Shown piece after piece: positions 26,882-36,426 of a stretch of DNA of 64,000 nucleotides. The position numbers and the translations under genes are program-made. The notes below the pieces were generated by a model. It was not told where the DNA came from. It saw only the letters and a program-made list of their open reading frames with translations, and searched no databases. How positions within the stretch are numbered: position 1 is the first letter of the stretch; each line of letters starts with the position of its first letter. Source of the DNA: an uncultured Shewanella sp. (lineage in GTDB: Bacteria > Pseudomonadota > Gammaproteobacteria > Enterobacterales > Shewanellaceae); NCBI RefSeq assembly GCF_947501665.1, contig NZ_CANMWS010000009.1, positions 124,001-188,000 on the forward strand, read 5' to 3'.

Positions 26882-27355
26882 ATGATAGCGTCTCGAGTAT
26901 TAGAGGAGCCGTTTTATACCTGACATGTACAGCGGCTATTTGATAGTTTTAAGCAATTGACAGGAAAAGATTTATTGGTCATAGAACCTCAAATGACATT
27001 GGTTTCAGCAATCGATAAAGCTCCCTTTGCTATTTTATCTCACGGTGTAGAGGCGGAGCCTATTTTCAATTTTGCAAATCAATTTGCGCTGAGCTTGTTT
27101 GAATGTGAATGGCAAGATTTTATTAAGATGCCATCACGTTATTCAGCTGAAGCCCCCTCTCAAACAGAAAGAGCTTTATTACTTGAAAGGGTCGCTCGTC
27201 AAGGCTTTATCAATCATTATCAAGGGATCAGGATTTCGGCAACAGGGAAACGCTTTAGGATCAATAATGCCATTATATGGAATATCATTGACAGTCAAGG
27301 GCAATATTATGGTCAAGGTGCGATGTTTAAAAGCTATACACGATTATATAGCTAA
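26882..27355 (+). pseudogene. MEKHLA-domain protein interrupted by an in-frame TGA
   Basis: The frame from the AUG at 26882, preceded by AGAGAAG, reads MIASRVLEEPFYT, then TGA at 26921, then HVQRLFDSFKQLTGKDLL and on without further stops to 27355. The rest (IDKAPFAILSHGVEAEPIF, NFANQFALSLFE, MPSRYSAE, GIRISATGKRF) is a full MEKHLA domain, a PAS-like module. Thus one base change broke codon 14; a Trp codon TGG is the simplest ancestor. Translation could restart at the UUG at 26957, giving 132 residues, but no ribosome site is seen. Alternatives are sequencing error or very recent loss, since the remainder looks undamaged. Confidence 0.75.
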
Positions 27356-27391
27356 CTCAATATAAAATAAGAGCATCACGGGTATAATGGC

Positions 27392-28057
27392 TTAAAACTG
27401 TTGAATATCGTTACTTTCAAAGAAGGTGAGCTTTTGTGGAGGCTCAAGCGAACTTAAATAAAGGGCTTTGGCGACTTGTGTGATACTAATGGCTCGGTAT
27501 TTTTTGAGTTTTCCTTGTAATAAAGGTGATATCAAAGTTAACAATATTAATCCGATATACTCTCCCAGTCGAAAAGTGTTTCTTTTACCGTGTAGTAGCG
27601 AAGGCCTAAAAATTCGAATGGATGATAGTTGATATTGCTGCACTTTTGACTCAACGTCACCTTTCGTTTGTGTGTAATAGTTAGATGAGTTTGCATTAGC
27701 GCCAAGGGCACTCACAAGGGAGAATCCCTCGGCTGATATCGTTTCAGCTAGTGAGGCTACGGCTAAGACATAATCGCTATCAATACGTTTAAATGCATCA
27801 ATAGAGCCTGCTTGTTTTAAGGTAGTGCCAAGGCAGCAAAAGACTTGTGCATGCATTAATGTTGGATGAGCGTTTATCAATGGCTGAATATCCCATTCAT
27901 CGAAATTAATTTCATGGGTGATCAGTTTGGAATGGGAAATCGCCATTGGGCGCCTGACTAAACAATGCACGTGTGAATATTCCGGTGCTTTAAGCAGTAA
28001 TGTTAAAAGTTCTGTTCCTATGGCGCCAGTTGCACCAACAATGATAGCGGTTTTCAT
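27392..28057 (-). CDS. NAD(P)-binding Rossmann oxidoreductase (TIP30/HTATIP2-like)
   Basis: Short atypical SDR-like protein of 221 residues: nucleotide-binding IIVGATGAIGTELL at the N-terminus, CLGTT, FSLVSALGANANSSNYY and YTQTKGDVE (Tyr-x3-Lys pattern), then a C-terminal IFRPSLLHGKR. This matches the NAD(P)H-binding nucleoside-diphosphate-sugar-epimerase-like family without a defined substrate. The AUG at 28057, with AGG upstream, is preferred over the frame start 24 bases earlier. Convergent with the broken MEKHLA gene. Confidence 0.85.
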   Translation of the reverse strand: MKTAIIVGATGAIGTELLTLLLKAPEYSHVHCLVRRPMAISHSKLITHEINFDEWDIQPLINAHPTLMHAQVFCCLGTTLKQAGSIDAFKRIDSDYVLAVASLAETISAEGFSLVSALGANANSSNYYTQTKGDVESKVQQYQLSSIRIFRPSLLHGKRNTFRLGEYIGLILLTLISPLLQGKLKKYRAISITQVAKALYLSSLEPPQKLTFFESNDIQQF

Positions 28058-28194
28058 TTTACCTGCTTTAAAATCAATCATAGAAGACTGTTATTATCCT
28101 ATCACTTTTCAATATGTTTAATCATTGATTAAATGACTTTAGGATGTTAAGTATTATGAAAAATTCATTTAAAATCTATATGTTAATTAAATTT

Positions 28195-29289
28195 TCACTC
28201 TTGTACTGAAGTGCCAGATAGGCGTCGCATTTTCTGTTTTCCTGTGGCAATATGGACCATTTTTATAAATCGGCACCAAACATTTTCCTGAACATAAGGG
28301 ACGTTATATTTTTCACAAGTTGCTCTAATTTTCGGTTGAATTAATTTGTATTGACGCATGGGCAAATTGGGAAATAAATGGTGCTCTATTTGATAATTGA
28401 GATACATATGAAGAAAGTCTATGGCTTCATTTCCATTGGGGTAATTTGTTGAACCGAGTATTTGTCGAAGGTAATATTCTGAATTGCGGTGCTTATATTG
28501 ATTAATATTATCAAAACGATAAAGATCAGCGCCAGAGTGATTAGGGACAATAATGATAAACATCTGAATATTATGAATAACTTCAGCTAATAATCGAGCG
28601 TAAAATACATTAATGCCCATGCCTGGAACGATCCATTCACACAAAAGTGGCAGGGCAATAAAATGAAAACCAATATAAGGAAGGAACAGTGTAAACCACA
28701 TATGGCGAGGTGTTTTTTGTCGAACATCAATAAAGTTTTTTACATTAACTTTCTGATAATCTTTAAAACAACTCAGAGTTTGAGGGCTATAATAGGTAAA
28801 CTTCCAGCTCATGGCCGCAATAAAGAGAATGAACCATTTGATAAATGTAGGCTGTTCCAAATTGGCAAGCCAGTCTAGATTATTTTCGACGAGATCGGGA
28901 TCTTTATTTTCACCGGTAAAGGTGTGATGAAGGTAATTGTGTTCATAATTCCAAGCATCTGCTTGGATCCAATCAAACCAATCTAAGTAACGGCGATAAC
29001 CTTGTGCATAATAAGCAGAGTGAAAACGTTTTGGGATATTGTTAATTCGGTTATAACCGCCGTGGCCAATATGATGCATGAGTAGCCATTTCACCATTAA
29101 GTGTTGAGATAAAAATACTCCACCAACAAGCCATTGCCCAAAAAAGCAAAATAATAATCCAAGTCCAAAAAAGAGTGTGCCTAGTGTACCGATGCAACGC
29201 ATGTGACGATAATCTTTTAAACCCACAGAAGCTTGAGCAGACATGCCTATTTTTTTGATTTCTTTGACAAATTCATCGAGGTTTTCCAT
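28195..29289 (-). CDS. Membrane fatty-acid desaturase (QIEHH type)
   Basis: Integral membrane di-iron desaturase of 364 residues. The three histidine boxes are present: HHIGHGG, HNYLHHTF and QIEHHLFPNLP, together with four or more hydrophobic segments. The Gln in the third box is typical of front-end and sphingolipid-type desaturases; there is no fused cytochrome b5 domain, so an external electron donor is needed. AAGGAAA precedes the AUG at 29289. It stands alone, unlike DesA or DesC systems; the double-bond position cannot be predicted. A role in cold or membrane adaptation is plausible. Confidence 0.88.
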   Translation of the reverse strand: MENLDEFVKEIKKIGMSAQASVGLKDYRHMRCIGTLGTLFFGLGLLFCFFGQWLVGGVFLSQHLMVKWLLMHHIGHGGYNRINNIPKRFHSAYYAQGYRRYLDWFDWIQADAWNYEHNYLHHTFTGENKDPDLVENNLDWLANLEQPTFIKWFILFIAAMSWKFTYYSPQTLSCFKDYQKVNVKNFIDVRQKTPRHMWFTLFLPYIGFHFIALPLLCEWIVPGMGINVFYARLLAEVIHNIQMFIIIVPNHSGADLYRFDNINQYKHRNSEYYLRQILGSTNYPNGNEAIDFLHMYLNYQIEHHLFPNLPMRQYKLIQPKIRATCEKYNVPYVQENVWCRFIKMVHIATGKQKMRRLSGTSVQE

Positions 29290-29660
29290 GAATTTTCCTT
29301 GAAATAGTGTGTATGAATTAAACGGGAATGTGTCATTTATCCCCAAACGACTTAAAGGTGCGGGCTCCCTCGGAAATTAAAGCCCTCTTAGGCAAGGTAT
29401 TGAGTTGATAGCTTAGGGAGCTTAAGTTGATGCTCAATAACACAGCATAACAGTGTGTTAAACCAGCCCAATGGATCCTATATAAAGACAGGCTTCAGTG
29501 CTGTATTACCTTAAAGGTAATATGCATTTTTTCCATTTATCTTTAAAAAGAGTTCGCCTCGAATTAAGCCTTTTCTTGGACTCCTGACAGCATGCCCCTT
29601 CAAATGATTTGGGGATTTAGCTATACATAGCTTAGCTGAATGTTTTTGCTTTGCTCTATG
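29290..29660. other. Regulatory intergenic region upstream of the desaturase
   Basis: About 370 bases, no gene seen. It includes the inverted repeat TATTACC-TTAAA-GGTAATA at 29504-29522, a possible operator. As norR ends at 29661 and the desaturase begins at 29289, both on the minus strand, the region must hold the norR transcript end and the desaturase promoter; no classical terminator was found. Confidence 0.5.
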
Positions 29661-31244
29661 TCATGTGGATTTATGTATTGTAATGCCTAATCGTTTTGCT
29701 AATCGAACGAGATTTGCTCTATCGGTTTCAAGATTTCGTGCCGCGGCAGCCCAATTAAATTGGTGAGTTTCTAAGGTTTGTTTGATGAGTTGAGCTTGAA
29801 ATGTTTCAGTGGCTGATTTTAACGATATCGTACTCACTAGAGGGGCTGGAATAGGAAGCTGTGAGTGTGATGGCTGTGCTGATGGTGGTTCGATCTCTGG
29901 TTTAGTTGCTGGAATATCGCAATACTCAGGTAAAATATGGATAATACTTTTATGCCATTGGGCCTGTTTGGCTTTGAGTGCGGCTCGGCTAATAACATGT
30001 TCAAGTTCTCTTACATTTCCCGGCCAACGGTAACTTGCCAGCAAAGAGAGTGCTTGTGAAGTTAAGGTTAATTGATTTATACCTAATTTTCGTGCGGTAT
30101 TTTCAACAAAATATCCTGCCAGTAAATGGATGTCATTGCCTCTTTCTCTTAAAGGGGGGACATTGATTGGATAAACACTGAGGCGGTGATACAGATCGGC
30201 ACGAAAACGCCCAGCTTTAACCTCTGCTTTTAAATCACGGTTGGTGGCAGCAATGACACGTACGTCGACAGTTTTGGTTTTGTCTTCTCCAACGGCTTGA
30301 ATTTCACCACTTTGTAATGCACGCAGTAATTTACTTTGTAAGTTTAAGGGGAGCTCTCCAATCTCATCGAGAAATAATGTGCCGTTGTCGGCAAGCTGAA
30401 ATTTTCCTTCTCGATTTTTTTCAGCCCCAGTAAAGGCACCTTTACAATGTCCAAAAAATTCACTCTCAGCGAGATTCTCTGGAAGTGAAGCACAGTTTAA
30501 CTGGATCATGGGTTGATGGTGTCTTTGTGAATGCTGATGAATATTACCTGCCACCAATTCTTTTCCGACACCCGTTTCACCTAATATCAATACATTGTAA
30601 TGGGAGCTTGCAACGAGTTTTATTTCATTTTTTAGTGCTCTTATGCAAGGACTAAGGCCGATGATTTCACCGCCATCACGCATTATGGCTGATTGACTGA
30701 GTGCTTGAACAAGTGCATTTGAGTGCTTAGCTGCATCTTCTAATTGCTCTAATTGGATAGCGGTTTTCATTGTTGCAGCGCTAATTTTAGTGATAATTTC
30801 AAGCATTGCAGGGTTAATGTTATCAAAACTATTTGGCTTTAAGCTGTCGAGGGTCACAACGCCGAGTAGGTGATCTTCATGATATAAAGGTAACCCCATA
30901 CAGGCATGAATAGGGATATCCCCTGTTTGAGCTTGCAATAAACCATCATAAGGATCGGGTAAATCACAGTCTTGACTAAAGGTCACAGGCTTTTGTGATT
31001 GACTAATCATCTTGAGCCGTGGGTGGGCCTGAATGTCAAAACGCCTCCCTAAGGTATCGGCTGACAAGCCTTCGATTGCCAAGGGCATTAACGTGGCATT
31101 TTGATGTTGCAGTAAGGCAATAGCGTCACATTGAATGGTTTTTCGTATTGTTGAGAGTAATCGAGTAAACCTATCTTGATTGGTCACACTGTTAGCAAGG
31201 TCCAATGCTAAGGCCACAATTGCTGATATGTCGCTCCCATTCAT
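29661..31244 (-). CDS. norR: Nitric-oxide-responsive sigma54 activator NorR
   Basis: Enhancer-binding protein of 527 residues: N-terminal GAF domain (about 15-165) that in NorR binds NO through a mononuclear iron, AAA+ domain with GETGVGKE, GAFTGA and GTLFLDEIGELP, and a C-terminal Fis HTH (NWAAAARNLETDRANLVRLAKRLG). It is divergent from nnrS-hmp, whose control region has a NorR box and a sigma54 promoter, so it almost certainly activates these genes in response to NO. It differs from the E. coli arrangement, where the target is norVW. Confidence 0.93.
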   Translation of the reverse strand: MNGSDISAIVALALDLANSVTNQDRFTRLLSTIRKTIQCDAIALLQHQNATLMPLAIEGLSADTLGRRFDIQAHPRLKMISQSQKPVTFSQDCDLPDPYDGLLQAQTGDIPIHACMGLPLYHEDHLLGVVTLDSLKPNSFDNINPAMLEIITKISAATMKTAIQLEQLEDAAKHSNALVQALSQSAIMRDGGEIIGLSPCIRALKNEIKLVASSHYNVLILGETGVGKELVAGNIHQHSQRHHQPMIQLNCASLPENLAESEFFGHCKGAFTGAEKNREGKFQLADNGTLFLDEIGELPLNLQSKLLRALQSGEIQAVGEDKTKTVDVRVIAATNRDLKAEVKAGRFRADLYHRLSVYPINVPPLRERGNDIHLLAGYFVENTARKLGINQLTLTSQALSLLASYRWPGNVRELEHVISRAALKAKQAQWHKSIIHILPEYCDIPATKPEIEPPSAQPSHSQLPIPAPLVSTISLKSATETFQAQLIKQTLETHQFNWAAAARNLETDRANLVRLAKRLGITIHKST

Positions 31245-31285
31245 GTCTTTATGACTCTTTTGTGATTATTTGACTTCATAATAGT

Positions 31286-31300
31286 GTGTCTAAATGACAC
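31286..31300. promoter_or_regulatory. NorR-binding site
   Basis: Inverted repeat GTGTC-TAAAT-GACAC. Its core GTCTAAATGAC (31288-31298) fits the NorR consensus GT-N7-AC and differs by one base from GTCA-N3-TGAC. It lies about 65-80 bp upstream of the sigma54 promoter of nnrS. Confidence 0.7.
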
Positions 31301-31363
31301 TACATGCAAGGTTTTTTTATTACTGAAATATTTAAAATATTGTTTTTAAATTAAAAAATAATA

Positions 31364-31380
31364 TTGGCACACAAGGTGCT
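31364..31380 (+). promoter_or_regulatory. Sigma54 promoter of nnrS-hmp
   Basis: TTGGCACACAAGGTGCT: the -24 element TTGGCAC is perfect, and GG and GC are 10 bases apart. It is 100 bp before the nnrS AUG, with a NorR site upstream. Confidence 0.8.
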
Positions 31381-31480
31381 ATTAGTCTGTATTAATAAAA
31401 TTGCAAAAATTTATTTTTTAACGTGAAGTGAAAGTGAATAGCGTGGGTGTCACAGGCATGAGTCGATAAGGTGGTAAGTA

Positions 31481-32725
31481 ATGGGTTTGATTAATTTAAC
31501 TGAGCCAGCCTCAATCAATAACAAGGGGCGATTCAGTGCTAATGCCCCTTTATGGATGCTTGCGTTTAGGCCATTTTTTTTGGGCGGAAGTTTAGTTGCA
31601 TTGTTTGGAATAAGTTATTGGACTTTAGTACTTTCAGGAGCCGTGACTTGGTCATTAAACCTTCCACCGAATGTATGGCATGCCCATGAGATGATGTTTG
31701 GTTTTGCAAGTGTTATTGCGATGGGTTTTTTGTTGACTGCAGCTCAAACTTGGACTGGAGTTTCAAGTATTTCTGGCACGCCATTAATAATCTTAAGCTG
31801 CTTTTGGTTAATGGCGAGAGTGTTATTTTTTGTGCAATTACCGTTTAATTTTGCTTTAGGTGAACCGGTTAATTTATATCTGGTTATTGTCTTTCAGGGG
31901 ATTTGGTGGCTGGGAGGGATTATGGTCTTAAGCAAGATGCTATTCAAAGCTCGAAATAAGCAAAATTATCCTTTCATTGGCATACTGACGCTTCTTTTTA
32001 TCTTTAATATGTTATTTCTTTATTTAGTTATTCATCAGCAAAGTGCATTAGCCCTTAAATTATGTGATACGAGCGTTTTTATATTCATTTTGTTAATTGG
32101 TATTGTCGCGGGTCGTGTTATTCCTTTCTTTACGGCGAGAGGATTAAAGCTTACTGAGCAAGTGAAATGTCCACGACTCGATCGCTGTATTTTATTCCTC
32201 ACAATGGGAGGCATTTTAAGCTCGATAGGGGAAAATCTGACTTCAGATAAAATCATATTGAGTATTTTTGTCGGGGGATTAGCCTGTTTACATTTACTTC
32301 GTAGTTTTATTTGGTGGAACAAAGGGATCGTAAAGGTGCCTCTGCTTTGGTCATTACAATTGGCTTACTTCACATTAGGTGTGGGATTGATTGGCATTAC
32401 GTTGAGTTTTTATCATAGTCAGATCTTCTATAAGGATGCGCTGCATATGGTCACCATTGGCGCCATTGGAATGATGATTATAGCGATGATGGCCAGAGTG
32501 TCATTAGGGCATACGGGGAGAGCCTTATCGCCTCCATATTTTATCAGTATTGCGTTTGTTTGTATTTTTATTGCTGCCATTGCTCGAAGCATTTTACCGT
32601 CAATAATCAATGCTAACCATGCTTGGATATTAAGTGGCTGCTTATGGAGCTTAGGCTTCTTTCTTTTCTTGTTTCATTATTTTCCTATTCTCATTAATAA
32701 GCGTATTGATGGGCGTATAGGGTAA
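31481..32725 (+). CDS. nnrS: NnrS family haem-copper membrane protein
   Basis: NnrS is an inner-membrane haem and copper protein that protects against nitric-oxide stress in Vibrio and relatives. The 414-residue protein has about twelve hydrophobic segments and the family features FRPFFLGGSLVAL near the N-terminus, WHAHEMMFGFASVIAMGFLLTA and, in the second half, GRVIPFFTARG, HMVTIGAIGMMIIAMMARVSLGHTGR, with conserved His likely to bind haem. It is transcribed from the NorR-dependent promoter and followed by hmp after 61 bp without terminator. Confidence 0.92.
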   Translation: MGLINLTEPASINNKGRFSANAPLWMLAFRPFFLGGSLVALFGISYWTLVLSGAVTWSLNLPPNVWHAHEMMFGFASVIAMGFLLTAAQTWTGVSSISGTPLIILSCFWLMARVLFFVQLPFNFALGEPVNLYLVIVFQGIWWLGGIMVLSKMLFKARNKQNYPFIGILTLLFIFNMLFLYLVIHQQSALALKLCDTSVFIFILLIGIVAGRVIPFFTARGLKLTEQVKCPRLDRCILFLTMGGILSSIGENLTSDKIILSIFVGGLACLHLLRSFIWWNKGIVKVPLLWSLQLAYFTLGVGLIGITLSFYHSQIFYKDALHMVTIGAIGMMIIAMMARVSLGHTGRALSPPYFISIAFVCIFIAAIARSILPSIINANHAWILSGCLWSLGFFLFLFHYFPILINKRIDGRIG

Positions 32726-32786
32726 TCAACTTATTCATCTTTATAGGTGAATAACATTCATCATTTTACAGTTATTTGGAAAAAAT

Positions 32787-34001
32787 ATGTTGTCTGAAAA
32801 TACCGTTAAAATTGTTAAAAGTACGATTCCTTTATTAGTTAATGCAGGAACGGGGGTGACAGAACACTTTTATAATAGAATGTTTACCCATAACCCAGAG
32901 CTTAAAAATATATTCAACATGGGGAATCAAGCAACGGGAAAACAACCTTTTGCTTTATTTAATGCATTAGCCGCTTATGCTCAACATATAGATAATCTAG
33001 AAGTATTAACATCCGCTTTAAGTAGAATAAACCATAAACATACGAGTTTGAATATTCTTCCAGAGCATTATCCGATTGTTGGTCATCACCTTATTGAAAC
33101 CTTGAGAGAATTGGTTCCTGATGCTTTTACTCCTGATGTAGAGGAAGCGTGGACACAAGCGTATAACTTGTTGGCAGATCTTTGTATTACTCAAGAGCAA
33201 GGGTTATATCAGCAAAAATCAAATTCAAAAGGAGGCTGGTCAGGTGAACGTCTATTTATTATTACGAATAAATCAGTAGAATCAGAATTAGTCACTAGCT
33301 TTACACTAATGCCTAAAGATGGTGGTGAAGTGATTGAGCACCTTCCAGGACAATATTTAGGAATAAAAGTAAAACCTGAAGAGGCGGATTACACTGAAAT
33401 ACGGCAATACTCTATTTCAGATAAGGCAAGAAGAGATGGATATCGTATCAGTGTGAAAAAAGAGCTCAATAATCCAAAAGGTATAGTGTCTAACTTTCTT
33501 CATAGTTTACCCCAAGGAGCTGAAATTGCAGTTTATCCTCCCTCGGGAGATTTCTATTTAGCACATGTGGATAATCCTGTTGTCCTTATTAGTGCTGGAA
33601 TAGGTTTAACGCCTATGATGTCAATGCTAGAAACCTTAGTTGAGAGACAATTACCGATACCAGTACATTATTTACATGCTTGTGAAAATCAAGAGCAACA
33701 CTCTTTTGCCAATAGAGTTGAGACACTGTTAGGAGAATATAAGTCGCTAAATGCGCATACTTGGTATCATAAAACGGCTGAGCAACCATTCAGTATTATT
33801 GATGAACAAACTAGACATCAACTGCATGGGGGGTTAATGGAGCTCAGCGAGATTAAGAGAGAGCTGCCAATCGAGAAGGGGCATTTTTACTTATGTGGTC
33901 CGAATGCATTTATGAGCTTTATTAAGCAGCAACTGTTATTGTTAGGAGTCAAGCAAACTCAGATACATTATGAAGTATTTGGTCCTCATGAAGATTTATA
34001 A
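32787..34001 (+). CDS. hmp: Flavohaemoglobin, nitric oxide dioxygenase
   Basis: Oxidises NO to nitrate with O2 and NAD(P)H in the cytoplasm. The globin domain (about 1-140) keeps the catalytic residues of Hmp: Tyr29 in HFYNRMF, Gln53 and the proximal His85 in HKHTS. Then follow the FAD domain with RQYSIS, the NAD domain with ISAGIGLTPMMSML, and the C-terminal HYEVFGPHEDL. The 404-residue length is close to E. coli Hmp (396). It shares the NorR-controlled unit with nnrS, which makes a complete aerobic NO-detoxification operon. Confidence 0.96.
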   Translation: MLSENTVKIVKSTIPLLVNAGTGVTEHFYNRMFTHNPELKNIFNMGNQATGKQPFALFNALAAYAQHIDNLEVLTSALSRINHKHTSLNILPEHYPIVGHHLIETLRELVPDAFTPDVEEAWTQAYNLLADLCITQEQGLYQQKSNSKGGWSGERLFIITNKSVESELVTSFTLMPKDGGEVIEHLPGQYLGIKVKPEEADYTEIRQYSISDKARRDGYRISVKKELNNPKGIVSNFLHSLPQGAEIAVYPPSGDFYLAHVDNPVVLISAGIGLTPMMSMLETLVERQLPIPVHYLHACENQEQHSFANRVETLLGEYKSLNAHTWYHKTAEQPFSIIDEQTRHQLHGGLMELSEIKRELPIEKGHFYLCGPNAFMSFIKQQLLLLGVKQTQIHYEVFGPHEDL

Positions 34002-34019
34002 TTTTTTATAAAACAAAAA

Positions 34020-34045
34020 TCCCACAGTTGTGGGCTTTTTGTTTT
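34020..34045 (+). terminator. Terminator after hmp
   Basis: Stem CCCACA / TGTGGG followed by CTTTTTG; the stem is short but the T tract is clear. Confidence 0.8.
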
Positions 34046-34164
34046 AATGAGCTTTTATTTTTAAATAATCTGAATGATTGATTAAGCGGCGCAGCTTATC
34101 CCGACTTCAGGTGAAATAGTCTAATCTTATATTACCCATCTAGTTTTAATTTACTGACTTGTCT

Positions 34165-34764
34165 ATGTGGATAAAGGATGATGTTTTACAAGGTGAAGTT
34201 GTACTCTTAGAGCCTTTGGCCTTAGAGCATACCGATTCACTCATTAAGCTTTCAAAAGAGGGGGGGCTGTGGGAGTTATGGTACACCACTGTACCTAAAT
34301 CTGACGCAATGGAAGATTATGTAAAGACTGCTATAAGGAATCGAAGACATGGAGATTTAGCTTATGTAGTGCGTTCTAAATTTAATCATCAAATTATAGG
34401 CACAACGCGATATTACAATGTTGATGAAAAAAATCGAAGAGTCATGATAGGTTTTACTTGGTATGCCAATTCAGTGCGAAGAACACCCGTTAATACTGAA
34501 TGTAAGTGGTTGTTATTAAATAATATATTTGAAAAGTATAATGCTATTGCTGTGGAGTTTAGAACCCATTATTTCAATCAAGATTCTCGAAAAGCAATTG
34601 AACGTTTAGGGGCTAAACAAGATGGCGTATTACGAAGTCATAAAATAATGCCTGATGGATCATTACGCGATACGGTTGTTTATTCTATTATTGCTAGTGA
34701 GTGGCCGGCAGTTAAGTGCCATTTACAAAGTAAAATGCACTTGCCCCACCCTTCAAGTAGTTAA
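34165..34764 (+). CDS. GNAT N-acetyltransferase (RimJ/RimL-like)
   Basis: Protein of 199 residues with the GNAT fold of the RimJ/RimL group: VLLEPLALEHTDSLIKL, IIGTTRYYNVD, VMIGFTWY and the late AIERLGAKQDGVLRSHK (acetyl-CoA-binding end). Members modify N-termini of ribosomal proteins or small amines and antibiotics; the substrate here is unknown. The AUG at 34165 is chosen over a UUG at 34159; neither has a good ribosome site. It lies 51 bp upstream of the symporter gene. Confidence 0.85.
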   Translation: MWIKDDVLQGEVVLLEPLALEHTDSLIKLSKEGGLWELWYTTVPKSDAMEDYVKTAIRNRRHGDLAYVVRSKFNHQIIGTTRYYNVDEKNRRVMIGFTWYANSVRRTPVNTECKWLLLNNIFEKYNAIAVEFRTHYFNQDSRKAIERLGAKQDGVLRSHKIMPDGSLRDTVVYSIIASEWPAVKCHLQSKMHLPHPSSS

Positions 34765-34815
34765 AGAAATTGTGGATTGTATCAATGTTGAATTGTTAAC
34801 AGTGAAAATACGACT

Positions 34816-36273
34816 ATGGAAGTCATCAATACAATATTACAAATACTATTAACTTGGGTTTGGGATTATATCCTGATCTACATGTTATTGTTTGTTGGAC
34901 TATATTTCAGTTTTAAAATGAAGTTTTCTCAATTGATCCATATTAAACATATGGTTTCATTGTTAACAGAACATACTGGCACAAAAGAGCAAAGCAAAAC
35001 CCGTGTTTCATCCTTTGGCGCTTTCGCTGTGACATCAGCATCAAGGGTGGGAGCAGGCAATATTGCCGGTGTGGGGGTGGCAATTTATCTCGGAGGACCT
35101 GGCGCTATTTTTTGGATGTGGATTATTGCATTAATCGGTACTGCTTCTTGCTTAATTGAAAATACCCTTGCTCAAGCCTATAAACATAATACCCCCGAAG
35201 GCAGTTTTAGAGGAGGGCCTGCTTTTTATATTGCCCAAGGATTGAAGTCGAAAACTTGGGCCTTCATATTTTCTATTTTAATGATCGTTTCTTATGGGTT
35301 AGTTTTTAACTCTGTACAGGCAAATACGATTGCTCATGTGATGACGACTTTTTTTTCTATCTCTAATTTTAATATTGGGGTTGATTTGGTTATTTTTACG
35401 TTACTTATTATTTTCGGAGGATTAAAAAGAGTCATTAAGGTGTCTGAAGTATTATTTCCTGTCATGGCTCTGTTATATTTATTGACGGCATTAATTATAA
35501 TTATTATGCATTTCACAGAAATCATTCCTGTGTTTCAGTTAATCCTCAGTGAGGCATTAGGGCTTAAAGAAGCCACCACTGGTGCGTTTGGTTTTATGGT
35601 CATGCAAGGGATCAAACGAGGATTATTTTCAAATGAAGCTGGAATGGGATCCACGCCCAATGCCGGTGCTGCAGCCTATGTTTCCCATCCCGTTAAGCAA
35701 GGTTATATTCAATCATTAGGAGTGTTAGTCGATACCTTACTGATTTCTAGCGCAACGGCTTTTATCATTCTCTTACCACAAATTCATATTCTTCAAGAGG
35801 GGGTGACAGGGGTTGCGCTAGTCTATCGCTCCATGAATTTAACTTTTGGGGATTTTGGTGGTTATTGCTTAACAATATTAGTGATTATTTTTTCCTATAG
35901 TTCTATTTTAGGTAATTATTTTTACGGTGAAATGAACATTAAGTATATGACTGATTCTAAGTGGGCCTTAAATGCTTTTCGAGTCGGTGCGTTATTAATG
36001 CTGTTTTATGGCGCCATGACTGCGATTCAGTTTGTATGGGATATGGCTGATTTTTTTATGGGCTTGTTGGCGATAGTGAATATTTCAGCGATTTTTTTAT
36101 TGAGGAAAGTGGCCCTTGCATTGGTGAAAGATTACATGAAGCAACTGTCTAGGGGAAAAGATCCGATATTTCATCGAGAACGTATTCCTGAATTAACACA
36201 AGTAGAATGTTGGGGAGATAATGAATATCGTGCTTTTCAGCAAGATTTAGCCCGCCGTCAGGAAAAAAAGTAA
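34816..36273 (+). CDS. Alanine/glycine:cation symporter (AGCS family)
   Basis: Inner-membrane Na+ or H+ coupled amino-acid importer of 485 residues with about eleven hydrophobic segments. Family stretches include VTSASRVGAGNIAGVGVAI, GSFRGGPAFYIAQGL, GIKRGLFSNEAGMGSTPNA and, near the C-terminus, FFMGLLAIVNISAIFLL. Typical substrates are alanine and glycine. The gene is alone or cotranscribed with the GNAT gene. No regulatory site recognised. Confidence 0.92.
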   Translation: MEVINTILQILLTWVWDYILIYMLLFVGLYFSFKMKFSQLIHIKHMVSLLTEHTGTKEQSKTRVSSFGAFAVTSASRVGAGNIAGVGVAIYLGGPGAIFWMWIIALIGTASCLIENTLAQAYKHNTPEGSFRGGPAFYIAQGLKSKTWAFIFSILMIVSYGLVFNSVQANTIAHVMTTFFSISNFNIGVDLVIFTLLIIFGGLKRVIKVSEVLFPVMALLYLLTALIIIIMHFTEIIPVFQLILSEALGLKEATTGAFGFMVMQGIKRGLFSNEAGMGSTPNAGAAAYVSHPVKQGYIQSLGVLVDTLLISSATAFIILLPQIHILQEGVTGVALVYRSMNLTFGDFGGYCLTILVIIFSYSSILGNYFYGEMNIKYMTDSKWALNAFRVGALLMLFYGAMTAIQFVWDMADFFMGLLAIVNISAIFLLRKVALALVKDYMKQLSRGKDPIFHRERIPELTQVECWGDNEYRAFQQDLARRQEKK

Positions 36274-36426
36274 TACTCAGTGTGAAGAGAAGTATTCACT
36301 TGAATGCTTAGTGATAAAGCACTCCTCTTTACTAGGGACATAGATGTGGCACTTACTATGGCATCATTGAAACACATTAATTTCTAACATTATTCGACCA
36401 TCAAAGATCAGGGGCTCCTAATATCA

